This document shows, in pieces, positions 10,102-18,209 of a DNA stretch of 64,000 bases. Under the pieces are notes generated by a model, which was not told the DNA's origin, made no database searches, and saw nothing but the letters and a program-made list of their open reading frames with translations. Made by a program: the position numbers and the translations under genes. This DNA comes from Bacteroides sp. (GTDB lineage: Bacteria; Bacteroidota; Bacteroidia; Bacteroidales; Bacteroidaceae): contig NZ_JAQVBV010000023.1 in assembly GCF_028690125.1 (NCBI RefSeq), positions 17,591 through 81,590 of the forward strand, written 5' to 3'. The first letter of the stretch is position 1; the number at the start of each line of letters is the position of its first letter.

Positions 10102-10180
10102 GGAACTAAAAATGAAGAATGAAGAATCACTATGCAGCATAATGGCGCAGTTAATTTTTCATTCTTCATTTTTAGTTCTT
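10101..10180. repeat. 23-bp inverted repeat between convergent genes
   Basis: Bases 10101-10123 pair with 10158-10180 with 22 of 23 matches around a 34-base loop. The arms contain the purine-rich word AAAAATGAAGAATGAA. The hairpin fills almost the whole gap between uvrA and the convergent outer-membrane gene, so it may end both transcripts. It also resembles a dispersed intergenic repeat. Confidence 0.75.
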
Positions 10181-10183
10181 CAT

Positions 10184-10669
10184 TTAAAGGTAGAATCCGA
10201 ATCCTATTTTAATGCCAAAGCGAGACATATCACCGTCATTAAAACGCCATTTGTAATAAACGGCAGGTTCAATTGTTACCGTACGGGAAAGAAAAAAAGC
10301 ATAACCTGCTTCTATGCCTAATCCCCAATCAGTCTGATGGTTCCCACCACTCCAACGAAAACGGTTCCAATCAAGTCCACCACCCAGATATACACCTGTC
10401 TTATTAAAATAGAAACGCATTCCTGTACCCAGAGTATATTCATCCACCGGTTTTGACCAGTCGGCACCCAGGTTCACCATCAATGCGATACCGTCAGCTA
10501 GAAATGTACCGACCTGTGCACCAACACCAAATTTTGCCTTATCATTTTTACTGTACGAAAAATCCAATCCGGAAACAGAAGGATTAATAATCGTAGTTCC
10601 TTTTTCAAACTGTGCCTGAGCAGCCATTGAAACCACTAACAAGCAGATAGCTAAAGCTAATTTCTTCAT
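10184..10669 (-). CDS. Small outer-membrane beta-barrel protein
   Basis: This 161-residue exported protein has a clear signal peptide (MKKLALAICLLVVSMAAQAQ) followed by alternating amphipathic strands rich in Gly and aromatic residues. It ends in IKIGFGFYL, the C-terminal aromatic typical of barrels inserted by BamA. It resembles the OmpW/opacity-like eight-strand barrels of Bacteroidetes; no specific function can be assigned. The start at 10669 was chosen because it gives the signal peptide and lies 4 bases after the stop of the upstream small gene. It is the last gene of the cstA transcript. Confidence 0.75.
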   Translation of the reverse strand: MKKLALAICLLVVSMAAQAQFEKGTTIINPSVSGLDFSYSKNDKAKFGVGAQVGTFLADGIALMVNLGADWSKPVDEYTLGTGMRFYFNKTGVYLGGGLDWNRFRWSGGNHQTDWGLGIEAGYAFFLSRTVTIEPAVYYKWRFNDGDMSRFGIKIGFGFYL

Positions 10670-10673
10670 GAAT

Positions 10674-10904
10674 TTACTTTTTAGAGTGAATAGATTGTTC
10701 ATCTTTATTCTGACGATCGCGCATCTGTTCTTTTTTACGAAGCACCAACCAGAGAATGAATACAATGACATAAGATACTACCACTGTAAGCCATTTTTCT
10801 GTCTGACTAACTTCCGTATTACGAGGCAACAGATAAGCAGCCGTTACTGATACATAAATAAGGAATGCTAATGCAACCTTTGTTGATTTTCTAATTTTCT
10901 TCAT
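10674..10904 (-). CDS. Small two-helix membrane protein in the cstA operon
   Basis: This 76-residue protein (MKKIRKSTKVALAFL...) has two predicted membrane helices (about 8-25 and 38-56) and a very charged C-terminal tail (RKKEQMRDRQNKDEQ). Its ATG overlaps the TGA of cstA by four bases (ATGA), so translation is probably coupled. The following barrel gene starts 4 bases after its stop. It may be an accessory subunit of the CstA transporter, as small membrane partners are known for some CstA-type permeases; that is inference from position. No family is recognised. The long upstream extension of the frame overlaps cstA and was rejected. Confidence 0.65.
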   Translation of the reverse strand: MKKIRKSTKVALAFLIYVSVTAAYLLPRNTEVSQTEKWLTVVVSYVIVFILWLVLRKKEQMRDRQNKDEQSIHSKK

Positions 10905-12331
10905 TCTGATAATTTCCCTGACTTTTGGCGCCCAAGCCAAACAAAGAACCAAACAATAGCAATCACTACACAACCTATGCCAATGTAGTAGGAAAGCATA
11001 TGAGAAAGTCCTAAACCTTCGGGCGCAATACATATATAAGTAGAACAAACACAAGTCATAAACAAAGCAGGTATCAATGTTATCCAATAGGTTTTTTTCG
11101 ATACTGCAAGATAAACCGTTATAGCCCATAACGTAAATACAGCTAATGTCTGATTAGCCCAGGCAAAATAACGCCATATCATATTAAATCCATTTGCATC
11201 CTGCAAACTATATAAGAGCAATCCAATAGCTACAGCAAACATCGGGATACATATATACAAACGACGACGCATACTCTTTTGTTCCAGACCCAGAAAATCT
11301 GCCACGATCAAACGGGCAGAGCGAAATGCTGTATCTCCCGAAGTAATAGGCGCAGCAATTACTCCTAAAATAGCAAGAATTCCTCCAACCGTTCCTAACC
11401 AACCTTTTGTAATAGAGTCTACTATCACAGATGCATTATCTTCTTCCATTCCGTTCTCATGAAAAAAATAAGTAGCAGCGGCAGCCCAGATCAAGGCCAC
11501 AATACCCTCTGTTATCATTGCTCCATAAAATATGGGGCGACCATGATGCTCTGATGTCATACAACGTGCCATCAACGGACTTTGGGTAGCATGGAAACCG
11601 GAAATGGCGCCACAGGCAATACTAACAAACATAATCGGGAAAATAGGAAGTTTGTCTGCTTCCGGATTCGTATTCTGTAATCCGTCCCAAAGTTCGGGCA
11701 ATGCCGGATGATTTACATAAAGCATAACCAAGATACCAACTGCCATAAAAAGTAAAGCAATCGCAAAGATCGGATAGATTTTACCAATAATTTTATCGAC
11801 TGGAAGCAACGTTGCTAAAATATAATAAATAAAGACTACTATGATCCAAAACGTAGTATCCAGACTCTCAGGTGTCAGTTTGGCTAATAATCCAGCTGGA
11901 CCTGCTACAAAAACAGCACCTACTAAAATCATTAAAAGAACTGTAAATCCCCTCATAATCTGTTTGGTAGTTAGTCCCAAATAACGACCTATTATTTCAG
12001 GAAGACTTTCACCACCATAACGTAAAGACAACATTCCTGCAAAATAGTCATGAACAGCACCTGCAAAGATACTCCCCAGTACAATCCATAAATAGGAAGA
12101 AATTCCAAATTTAGCTCCCATGATAGCGCCGAAAATCGGACCTAACCCAGCAATATTAAGAAATTGAATCATAAATATTTTCCAAGTAGGTAATGGAATA
12201 TAATCCACCCCATCGGCTTTAGTAAGAGCGGGAGTTTTACGGTCATCCGGACCAAAAATACGTTCCATCAGACGCCCGTATGTGAAATAGCCCACTATCA
12301 ACGCTAGCAGGCACAGAGTAAATGTAATCAT
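10901..12331 (-). CDS. cstA: CstA-family carbon starvation permease
   Basis: This 476-residue multi-pass inner-membrane protein is of the CstA family (PF02554), which imports peptides or pyruvate. It starts with ITFTLCLLALIVGYFTYG and keeps the family motifs DYIPLPTWKIF, FLNIAGLGPIFGAIMGAKFG, HDYFAGMLSLRYGGES, SGFHATQSPLMARC and APITSGDTAFRSAR. It is shorter than E. coli CstA (about 700) but normal for the short Bacteroides form. It heads a tightly coupled operon with a small membrane protein and an outer-membrane barrel. TACATTTG on the minus strand at 12353-12360 is the likely -7 element. Confidence 0.92.
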   Translation of the reverse strand: MITFTLCLLALIVGYFTYGRLMERIFGPDDRKTPALTKADGVDYIPLPTWKIFMIQFLNIAGLGPIFGAIMGAKFGISSYLWIVLGSIFAGAVHDYFAGMLSLRYGGESLPEIIGRYLGLTTKQIMRGFTVLLMILVGAVFVAGPAGLLAKLTPESLDTTFWIIVVFIYYILATLLPVDKIIGKIYPIFAIALLFMAVGILVMLYVNHPALPELWDGLQNTNPEADKLPIFPIMFVSIACGAISGFHATQSPLMARCMTSEHHGRPIFYGAMITEGIVALIWAAAATYFFHENGMEEDNASVIVDSITKGWLGTVGGILAILGVIAAPITSGDTAFRSARLIVADFLGLEQKSMRRRLYICIPMFAVAIGLLLYSLQDANGFNMIWRYFAWANQTLAVFTLWAITVYLAVSKKTYWITLIPALFMTCVCSTYICIAPEGLGLSHMLSYYIGIGCVVIAIVWFFVWLGRQKSGKLSE

Positions 12332-12352
12332 GACGTGTTATTTTAACTGACG

Positions 12353-12360
12353 CAAATGTA
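12353..12360 (-). promoter_or_regulatory. -7 promoter element of the cstA operon
   Basis: The minus strand reads TACATTTG, matching TAnnTTTG, 22 bases upstream of the cstA start. No clear -33 box. Confidence 0.45.
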
Positions 12361-12402
12361 ACATAATCTCACGAAATCACACAACAATACCGACACTTTT
12401 AC

Positions 12403-12410
12403 TAACTTTG
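12403..12410 (+). promoter_or_regulatory. -7 promoter element for the second GHL10 gene
   Basis: TAACTTTG matches TAnnTTTG 28 bases before the ATG at 12439. The -33 box is unclear. Confidence 0.45.
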
Positions 12411-12438
12411 CAGGGATTTAAGACAAAAAATAAGGAAT

Positions 12439-13896
12439 ATGCACCTATTTATTTTCATTCTTTTACTTTTGTTTCCTTTCATATCCACCATGGCACAACC
12501 TAAATTTGAGGTTCGCGCAGCATGGATTACAGCAGTATATGGTTTGGACTGGCCTCGCACAAAGGCTACAAATCCACAGACTATTCTCCAACAAAAGGAA
12601 GAACTGGTAGATATTCTTGATAAGTTGAAAGAGGCTAATTTCAATACGATTTTATTTCAAACACGCACGCGCGGTGATGTATTATATCCTTCGGCTATCG
12701 AGCCTTTCAATTCTATCCTGACCGGACAAATCGGAGGTAATCCCGGATATGACCCTCTAGCTTTCGCTGTTGAGGAGTGCCACAAGCGGGGAATGGAGTG
12801 CCATGCCTGGATGGTAACCATTCCATTAGGTAATAAAAAACATGTCGCTTCTCTTGGTAAAAAGTCTGTAACCAAACAGAACAAAGACATCTGTGTACCC
12901 TATAAAAGCGAATATTTCCTGAATCCGGGAAATCCTGCTACAAAAGAATATTTAATGAAACTGGTACGGGAGGTAGTAGGCAACTATGATGTAGACGGAG
13001 TTCACTTCGATTATCTACGTTATCCTGAATACGCTCCTCTGTTTCCCGATAAATATGATTTCAAGCGATACGGTCAAGGTCGTAGCTTGGAACAATGGAG
13101 GCGGGATAACATATCTGAGATTGTACGTTATATATATAAAGGCGTAAAAGTAATGAAACCCTGGGTGAAGGTAAGTACTTGTCCGGTTGGGAAGTATCGT
13201 GATACATCACGTTACTCTTCACGGGGGTGGAATGCTTTTCACACAGTCTATCAAGATCCACAAGGCTGGCTTGGGGAGGGTATTCAGGATCAGATATATC
13301 CTATGATGTATTTTCAGGGAAATAGTTTTTATCCTTTCGCTCTCGATTGGCAAGAGCAAAGTAACGGACGACAAGTGATTCCGGGGCTTGGCATTTATTT
13401 CCTTCATCCGGATGAAGGTTCATGGAGCCGTGATGAGATCGACCGACAAATCAATTTTATTCGAAGCCAGAGAATGGCTGGGGAAGCACATTACCGTGTA
13501 AAATATGTAATGGATAACACACAGGGACTCTACGATGAACTGATTGAAAACTTCTACTCCTATCCGGCTTTGCAACCTTCCATGCCATGGTTGGACAATG
13601 TTCCCCCATCCACTCCTTCGGAACTGAAAGTTTCTCCTATTAATAATGGGTATACTGAATTAAGTTGGCAAGAGGCAACAGATAATGATCAACGGAATAA
13701 ACCGATGTATGTAATTTATGCTTCGGACAAATATCCGGTTGATATCAACAACCCGGAAAATATCGTTGCGCAAAGTATTCGTGAGACTAGTTATATCTAC
13801 GCTCCTATCATACCTTGGAGCGCTAAAAAGTATTTTGCGGTAACAGCCATTGATCGGTATGGCAATGAGAGTAAGGCGAGTCAAGGAAGAAAATAG
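12439..13896 (+). CDS. GHL10/DUF187 glycosidase-like secreted protein, paralogue
   Basis: This 485-residue exported protein of the GHL10 (PF02638) family is related to the product of 5724-7232. A signal peptide (MHLFIFILLLLFPFISTMAQ) is followed by FEVRAAWITAVYGLDWP, FQTRTRGDVLYPSAIEPF, VEECHKRGMECHAWMV and the acidic motif DVDGVHFDYLRYPEY, which corresponds to the other copy's DVDAIHMDDYFYPYP. A fibronectin-like module occupies the last 90 residues. Substrate is unknown; a role in cell-wall or host-glycan processing in the periplasm is plausible for the family. It is a single-gene unit, diverging from cstA. No clear terminator follows; a long gene-poor stretch begins here. Confidence 0.85.
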   Translation: MHLFIFILLLLFPFISTMAQPKFEVRAAWITAVYGLDWPRTKATNPQTILQQKEELVDILDKLKEANFNTILFQTRTRGDVLYPSAIEPFNSILTGQIGGNPGYDPLAFAVEECHKRGMECHAWMVTIPLGNKKHVASLGKKSVTKQNKDICVPYKSEYFLNPGNPATKEYLMKLVREVVGNYDVDGVHFDYLRYPEYAPLFPDKYDFKRYGQGRSLEQWRRDNISEIVRYIYKGVKVMKPWVKVSTCPVGKYRDTSRYSSRGWNAFHTVYQDPQGWLGEGIQDQIYPMMYFQGNSFYPFALDWQEQSNGRQVIPGLGIYFLHPDEGSWSRDEIDRQINFIRSQRMAGEAHYRVKYVMDNTQGLYDELIENFYSYPALQPSMPWLDNVPPSTPSELKVSPINNGYTELSWQEATDNDQRNKPMYVIYASDKYPVDINNPENIVAQSIRETSYIYAPIIPWSAKKYFAVTAIDRYGNESKASQGRK

Positions 13897-14449
13897 GTGT
13901 TTCTCATCACCGTCTTACTAATAATTGAATAGAAAGAATATTCTGCTTTACTACAGATTATCGGAGAACTGCATTGCTTGCTTCTGAGTACCACGATAGG
14001 TTATGCATTTTTTGAATTAAGGGATCAAATTCGTCAAAGAGGTCAAGAAGCATTTATTCTTCTCTTGGTTACATTTAGCATAAAATCATGTAAATATGAG
14101 CTAAGTGATAATAATCTTCATCAGTCTCCTTCTCATAAAGTTTAAAAATGCAAAAACATCTGCCACCTTGCACCTCTTATTAATGAATAATTATTTGTTT
14201 ATAAGATAGTAACAGGTGTGCAAGATGATATGGCAGTTCTGTTTGTTTCAAGCGCTTGTAACAAAATGTTCAATAGAGTGAGACACTTTGTTACGATATA
14301 CAGAACACTTTGTTTTCTGACTATCACTGTGAAAAGTATGCATGAAGGACAGCCGATAAGTCTAAATACACATTCCATAGGAATCGGGAAATAAAGGTCT
14401 TTAGAATCCCTAGATACTGTTTCAGAATGGTGATAGCAATAGAATGCTA
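13897..14449. other. 553-base gap with possible gene remnant and small hairpins
   Basis: No convincing gene lies here. A 70-codon open frame without a normal start runs on the plus strand at 13933-14145 and looks like a membrane-protein fragment. A perfect 8-bp stem pairs 14258-14265 with 14287-14294. Around 14160-14240 the word CTTGCACC and its reverse complement GGTGTGCAAG recur in opposite orientation beside CTGCCA/TGGCAG, suggesting a decayed inverted repeat. The 85-codon minus-strand frame at 14199-14456 has no family features and was not accepted. Confidence 0.4.
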
Positions 14450-14469
14450 TCACCATTCTGAAACAGTAT
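14414..14469. repeat. Perfect 25-bp hairpin overlapping a stop codon
   Basis: Bases 14414-14438 are the exact reverse complement of 14445-14469, with a 6-base loop. The right arm contains the last codons and the TGA of the ATP-grasp gene on the minus strand. No T run follows on that strand, so it is not a standard intrinsic terminator. Confidence 0.85.
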
Positions 14470-15697
14470 TACGCATAAGTGGAGTATTATGCTTCCCACC
14501 AGAAACAATGCCAGTAACTTCTATCCAAGCACGATACAGACTTCGAGAAGTGACAGGCACTAGTGACAAATAGCCAGAACAGAGACGTCCGTTTTGCAAA
14601 CACAAATTGGAAGTAGCCATCTTTCTTTGATGCTCTTCCAGTGCCAACCCCGCTTTAGGATAATAGGCTATTTGAAATACGCCCTCCACCTCAGGAGCCA
14701 GATAGCGATCAGTCAAAAAATGAGCAACCACTCCCATATTCATTCTCAGATTAATTTCCACACAAGGATGAATCCGATAAACAGGAGATTTATCCGAAAA
14801 ATAACAAATCATCATATCCACCCCTAAGTAACCCTTATAGAAGCCACCCAATAAAGTGGAAAGTTCTTCTTCCAAATGCCCTTGTAACCGAAGTAATTCT
14901 CTCACCGGCACATATTCCGATAACTTTTTCAAAATCTTTTTATCGGACAGTAGTTCATTCCCTGCATACATACCGTTACTACTCGTATGAAAAATGGAAT
15001 AACCTGCAAAAACAACCTTTCCCTTCCCGTTAGAGTGAAATTCCATTGCAAAATCTCTCACTTTATTATATACAGGTTCGCCAACCACTCCCCCCTGAGA
15101 GGCAGCAACACGAGTACACCACCCTAATATAAAAGGACTAAATACACCTCTACACCAGTTCAGCCCTTTGCCACTTCCGGAAAGTGGTGCTTTCAACAAG
15201 CAAGCCTCTCGTTCTTCAACAAAAGCCTTCCATTCTTTCTCTGTTCGCAAATAAAAAGACTTTCCACAAAAGTTCTCACTCAATTGCAACCGAGCAAGTA
15301 AATCTACCGCATGAGAACGATTTGAATAATCCCTCAAAGCACTCAAATATTCCTTTGAGAAAAGTTGTTCTTCATCCGCTCCCAACGATAGCAAACGCTT
15401 TCTTAGAGCCGGGTCCCATCCCCACGGAGAAAACTCTACATTTTTTTCATTGGCAATCTCCGGCTCTGTCATTATCTCCACAAAGTTTCCCAAGAGCTCT
15501 TGCATACTCTTCAAAAACTCTATATTATAAGCGGAAGGAGCCAGTACTTTAGCCCCCTTTTCAGCATACCACACAGGAAGTAAAGCCAAATCAGCCGCCA
15601 TCTGACGAGCAGAAGCCGGTGCCATATAATTTGTTTCACCACTTGCCATTGCCAAATCATGTTCGGGATTAAAGATATAAAGTGACTTTTTCTCCAT
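14450..15697 (-). CDS. ATP-grasp-like protein of unknown substrate
   Basis: This 415-residue cytoplasmic protein starts MEKKSLYIFNPEHDLAMA. It is conserved in Bacteroides by my recollection but has no assigned function. ATP-grasp traits are visible: a Gly-rich nucleotide loop after a lysine (LLKAPLSGSGKGLNW, about 190) and a late metal-binding motif with the required Glu and Asn (HPCVEINLRMNMG, about 335). These suggest carboxylate-amine ligation with ATP. Start 15697 was chosen over an in-frame ATG 21 codons upstream because the shorter form begins the conserved domain and a TATATTTG element lies at 15725-15732. Its 3' end, including the stop codon, lies in a perfect 25-bp hairpin. Confidence 0.7.
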   Translation of the reverse strand: MEKKSLYIFNPEHDLAMASGETNYMAPASARQMAADLALLPVWYAEKGAKVLAPSAYNIEFLKSMQELLGNFVEIMTEPEIANEKNVEFSPWGWDPALRKRLLSLGADEEQLFSKEYLSALRDYSNRSHAVDLLARLQLSENFCGKSFYLRTEKEWKAFVEEREACLLKAPLSGSGKGLNWCRGVFSPFILGWCTRVAASQGGVVGEPVYNKVRDFAMEFHSNGKGKVVFAGYSIFHTSSNGMYAGNELLSDKKILKKLSEYVPVRELLRLQGHLEEELSTLLGGFYKGYLGVDMMICYFSDKSPVYRIHPCVEINLRMNMGVVAHFLTDRYLAPEVEGVFQIAYYPKAGLALEEHQRKMATSNLCLQNGRLCSGYLSLVPVTSRSLYRAWIEVTGIVSGGKHNTPLMRNTVSEW

Positions 15698-15724
15698 TTC
15701 AAATGTGATTAAAACATTATTTTG

Positions 15725-15732
15725 CAAATATA
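15725..15732 (-). promoter_or_regulatory. -7 promoter element for the ATP-grasp gene
   Basis: The minus strand reads TATATTTG 28 bases before the start at 15697. It supports that start over the upstream ATG at 15760. Confidence 0.5.
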
Positions 15733-15804
15733 TACAGGAAATAATCAGGAACTCCCACAATATAGAGAAACTTATGCTCTAAAGCACATTTTTGCTATCT
15801 CTAC

Positions 15805-15835
15805 TTTGCAAAGACTAAAAAAAGCAGTATATTTG
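15805..15835 (+). promoter_or_regulatory. Promoter for the AAA ATPase gene
   Basis: TTTG (15805-15808), a 19-base spacer and TATATTTG (15828-15835) match the Bacteroides consensus. The predicted start site near 15842 lies just before the ATG at 15860 and after the longer in-frame ATG at 15722. Confidence 0.75.
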
Positions 15836-15859
15836 CCATCCGAAAACCAAAGAACAGAA

Positions 15860-17038
15860 ATGGAATCATTCTATCGCACACACGCTTACCTTGTCGAACA
15901 CACTAATGCTCCTGTTCGCCGCGATCTTATGGACGAGATTGACTGGAGTGACCGTTTGATTGGTATTAAAGGGACACGTGGCGTAGGAAAAACCACTTTC
16001 CTCCTACAATACGCCAAAGAGAAATTCGGAACTGACCGTTCGTGTTTGTTCATTAACATGAATAATTTTTATTTCTCGGGACATAGTCTTGTAGACTTTG
16101 CATATGAGTTTCAAAAACGGGGAGGGAAAGTATTATTAATCGATCAGGTATTCAAACATACAGAATGGAGTAAAGAGTTGCGTATGTGCTATGACCGATA
16201 CCCCAATCTGAAAATTGTATTTACCGGTTCTTCTGTGATGCGGTTAAAAGAAGAAAACCTCGAATTGCGCGATATTGTAAAAAGCTACAATCTACGTGGT
16301 TTCTCTTTCCGGGAATATCTAAATTTACAGACGGGAATGAAATTCCGTTCCTACAGCCTCGAAGAAATTCTAAACAGTCACGAACAAATAGCTAAAGGAG
16401 TACTTTCCAAAGTACGACCATTAGATTATCTTCAAGATTATATCCATCACGGCTTCTACCCGTTCTTCCTCGAAAAACGTAACTTTTCGGAGAACCTATT
16501 GAAAACAATGAACATGATGGTAGAAGTAGATATTTTGCTTATCAAACAAATTGAACTAAAATATCTCTCAAAGATAAAAAAATTACTATATTTGTTAGCT
16601 GTCGATGGTCCAAAGGCTCCGAATGTCAGCCAATTGGCCAGCGACATACAGACCTCCCGTGCGACAGTAATGAATTATATCAAATATCTGGCAGATTCAC
16701 GCCTCATTAATCTGGTTTATCCTAAAGGAGAAGAATTTCCTAAGAAACCGTCAAAGATTATGATGCAAAACTCAAATTTGATGTATTCCATTTATCCGGT
16801 TAAAGTGGAAGAACAAGACGTGCTTGACACCTTTTTTGTTAATACCTTATGGAAGGACCACAAGGTACACAAAGGAGATAAAAACACCTCATTCTTAGTG
16901 GATGATGCGATGCCGTTCAAGATTTGTCCTGAAGGAGCAAGGGTGAAAAATAATCCGGGAGTAATCTATGCACTGCATAAGGCAGAGATAGGTCGGGGAA
17001 ATCAGATACCGCTCTGGATGTTCGGATTCTTATACTAA
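15860..17038 (+). CDS. AAA ATPase with DUF4143-type C-terminus
   Basis: This 392-residue predicted P-loop ATPase is of the AAA_14/DUF4143 class. Walker A is GTRGVGKTT (about 38-46). The Walker B strand reads KVLLIDQV (Asp about 95), so the usual catalytic Glu after Asp is Gln. GSSVMRL fits the sensor position. A winged-helix-like segment (VSQLASDIQTSRATVMNYIKYL, given here in full only as a motif name: residues about 256-277) precedes the C-terminal domain, which ends near EIGRGNQIPLWMFGFLY and lacks an obvious PD-ExK nuclease core. The role of the family is uncertain. The start is fixed by the promoter at 15805-15835. The next gene follows after 17 bases. Confidence 0.75.
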   Translation: MESFYRTHAYLVEHTNAPVRRDLMDEIDWSDRLIGIKGTRGVGKTTFLLQYAKEKFGTDRSCLFINMNNFYFSGHSLVDFAYEFQKRGGKVLLIDQVFKHTEWSKELRMCYDRYPNLKIVFTGSSVMRLKEENLELRDIVKSYNLRGFSFREYLNLQTGMKFRSYSLEEILNSHEQIAKGVLSKVRPLDYLQDYIHHGFYPFFLEKRNFSENLLKTMNMMVEVDILLIKQIELKYLSKIKKLLYLLAVDGPKAPNVSQLASDIQTSRATVMNYIKYLADSRLINLVYPKGEEFPKKPSKIMMQNSNLMYSIYPVKVEEQDVLDTFFVNTLWKDHKVHKGDKNTSFLVDDAMPFKICPEGARVKNNPGVIYALHKAEIGRGNQIPLWMFGFLY

Positions 17039-17055
17039 TACAAAAAAGTACAATT

Positions 17056-17580
17056 ATGGATTACAAAAAATTGGATGAATTGAACAAGCTACGCCAGTCT
17101 GGTGCACTGACTGAAGAAGAGTTTGAAAATGAGAAACAAAAGTTATTCTCGGAGAACGAAACCTGTAATTCTAGCCCAAACAACGAAATTCCATTTGGAT
17201 TACAAGAAAACTCTTATCTGGCTTTAATGAGTTTTTTAATCCTTGTTCCTTATGTTGGATGGATTATCCCAATCGTGCTATGGGTAATGGGTAAAAACTT
17301 TTCGGAACAAATTAATAAACAAGGAAAATATATTTTGAACTGGTACATCACCTGGTTTATCTTCGGAATTATATCTACAATAGTATTACTAGCTGTTCTT
17401 CCAGGCGTAATTATAAATGGATATGGAAGCCCTCTCGGCATTTTCGGAAGTATATTCTGGTTATTACCACTTACTGCTATTATTGGAATTATATGCTTGG
17501 TCTTCCCTATTATCGGAGGAATCAAGGGACTGAACGGACAAGTATGGAAATATCCGCTTTCTATTCCTTTTTTGAAATAA
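17056..17580 (+). CDS. SHOCT-DUF4870 membrane protein
   Basis: This 174-residue protein begins with a short SHOCT-like helical hairpin (LDELNKLRQSGALTEEEFE). A linker follows, then a Tic20-like DUF4870 membrane domain with about four helices (SYLALMSFLILVPYVGWIIP, NWYITWFIFGI and others). It ends in WKYPLSIPFLK. SHOCT hairpins are thought to mediate oligomerisation; the molecular role of DUF4870 proteins is unknown. The gene lies 17 bases after the ATPase and 64 bases before a second DUF4870 gene whose membrane part is closely similar, so the pair arose by tandem duplication. Confidence 0.8.
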   Translation: MDYKKLDELNKLRQSGALTEEEFENEKQKLFSENETCNSSPNNEIPFGLQENSYLALMSFLILVPYVGWIIPIVLWVMGKNFSEQINKQGKYILNWYITWFIFGIISTIVLLAVLPGVIINGYGSPLGIFGSIFWLLPLTAIIGIICLVFPIIGGIKGLNGQVWKYPLSIPFLK

Positions 17581-17644
17581 TTCAAGATCGTATGAGATAG
17601 ACTTTCACTAGCCAAACAGACAAAGTTGAAAAAACAAAATATAG

Positions 17645-18181
17645 ATGAACAGTGAGAATCAAAATATAAAACAGGACGAAGATTTCCAACAAAGTAGAGT
17701 ACACACGGAGAGCATTCCATTACCTTTAGGTATTCAAGGAAGTTCATATCTTGCTCTGATGAGTTTTCTTATTCTCATACCCTGCGTGGGGTGGCTAATA
17801 CCACTTATATTATGGTTAATGGGAAAGGATCTATCTAAGCAAATTAACCAGCAAGGGAAATATATCACAAACTGGTATATCAGTTGGATTCTGTACGGTA
17901 TTATTATAGGAGGAGTTTTTATCATTGCAACAGTAACAGCACTATCCAAAAGTATCACTTCTCCGAGTCCGATTCCTGATGCCGATAATATATTCCCATT
18001 TTTCTTTATATCTATTTTTACAGATATTATTGCTAATTTTCTGATAGGTCCCGGAGGTGTTTTTCTTATTCTCTCTATCGTTTCAGGACTTATCCTATTT
18101 ATATCTCCCATTATCGGAGGAATTAAAGGACTGAATGGTCAAACCTGGAAATATCCACTGTCCATTCCATTTTTAAAATAA
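17645..18181 (+). CDS. DUF4870 membrane protein, tandem paralogue
   Basis: This 178-residue membrane protein has the same DUF4870/Tic20-like domain as the preceding product: SYLALMSFLILIPCVGWLIP, KQINQQGKYITNWYISWILYG and the tail GGIKGLNGQTWKYPLSIPFLK split over the last helix. It lacks the SHOCT hairpin; the first 30 residues are polar and unstructured. The middle loop is longer (PSPIPDADNIFPF). The two copies may form a mixed complex. Function is unknown. The gene ends 28 bases before nifJ. Confidence 0.78.
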   Translation: MNSENQNIKQDEDFQQSRVHTESIPLPLGIQGSSYLALMSFLILIPCVGWLIPLILWLMGKDLSKQINQQGKYITNWYISWILYGIIIGGVFIIATVTALSKSITSPSPIPDADNIFPFFFISIFTDIIANFLIGPGGVFLILSIVSGLILFISPIIGGIKGLNGQTWKYPLSIPFLK

Positions 18182-18209
18182 TTTATTTACTTAAATATTT
18201 AATTTAGTT

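Noticed and set aside
14199..14456. 85-codon minus-strand ORF
   Set aside because: No family features, many Cys/Ile, no ribosome site or promoter, and its first codons lie in the hairpin of the neighbouring gene.
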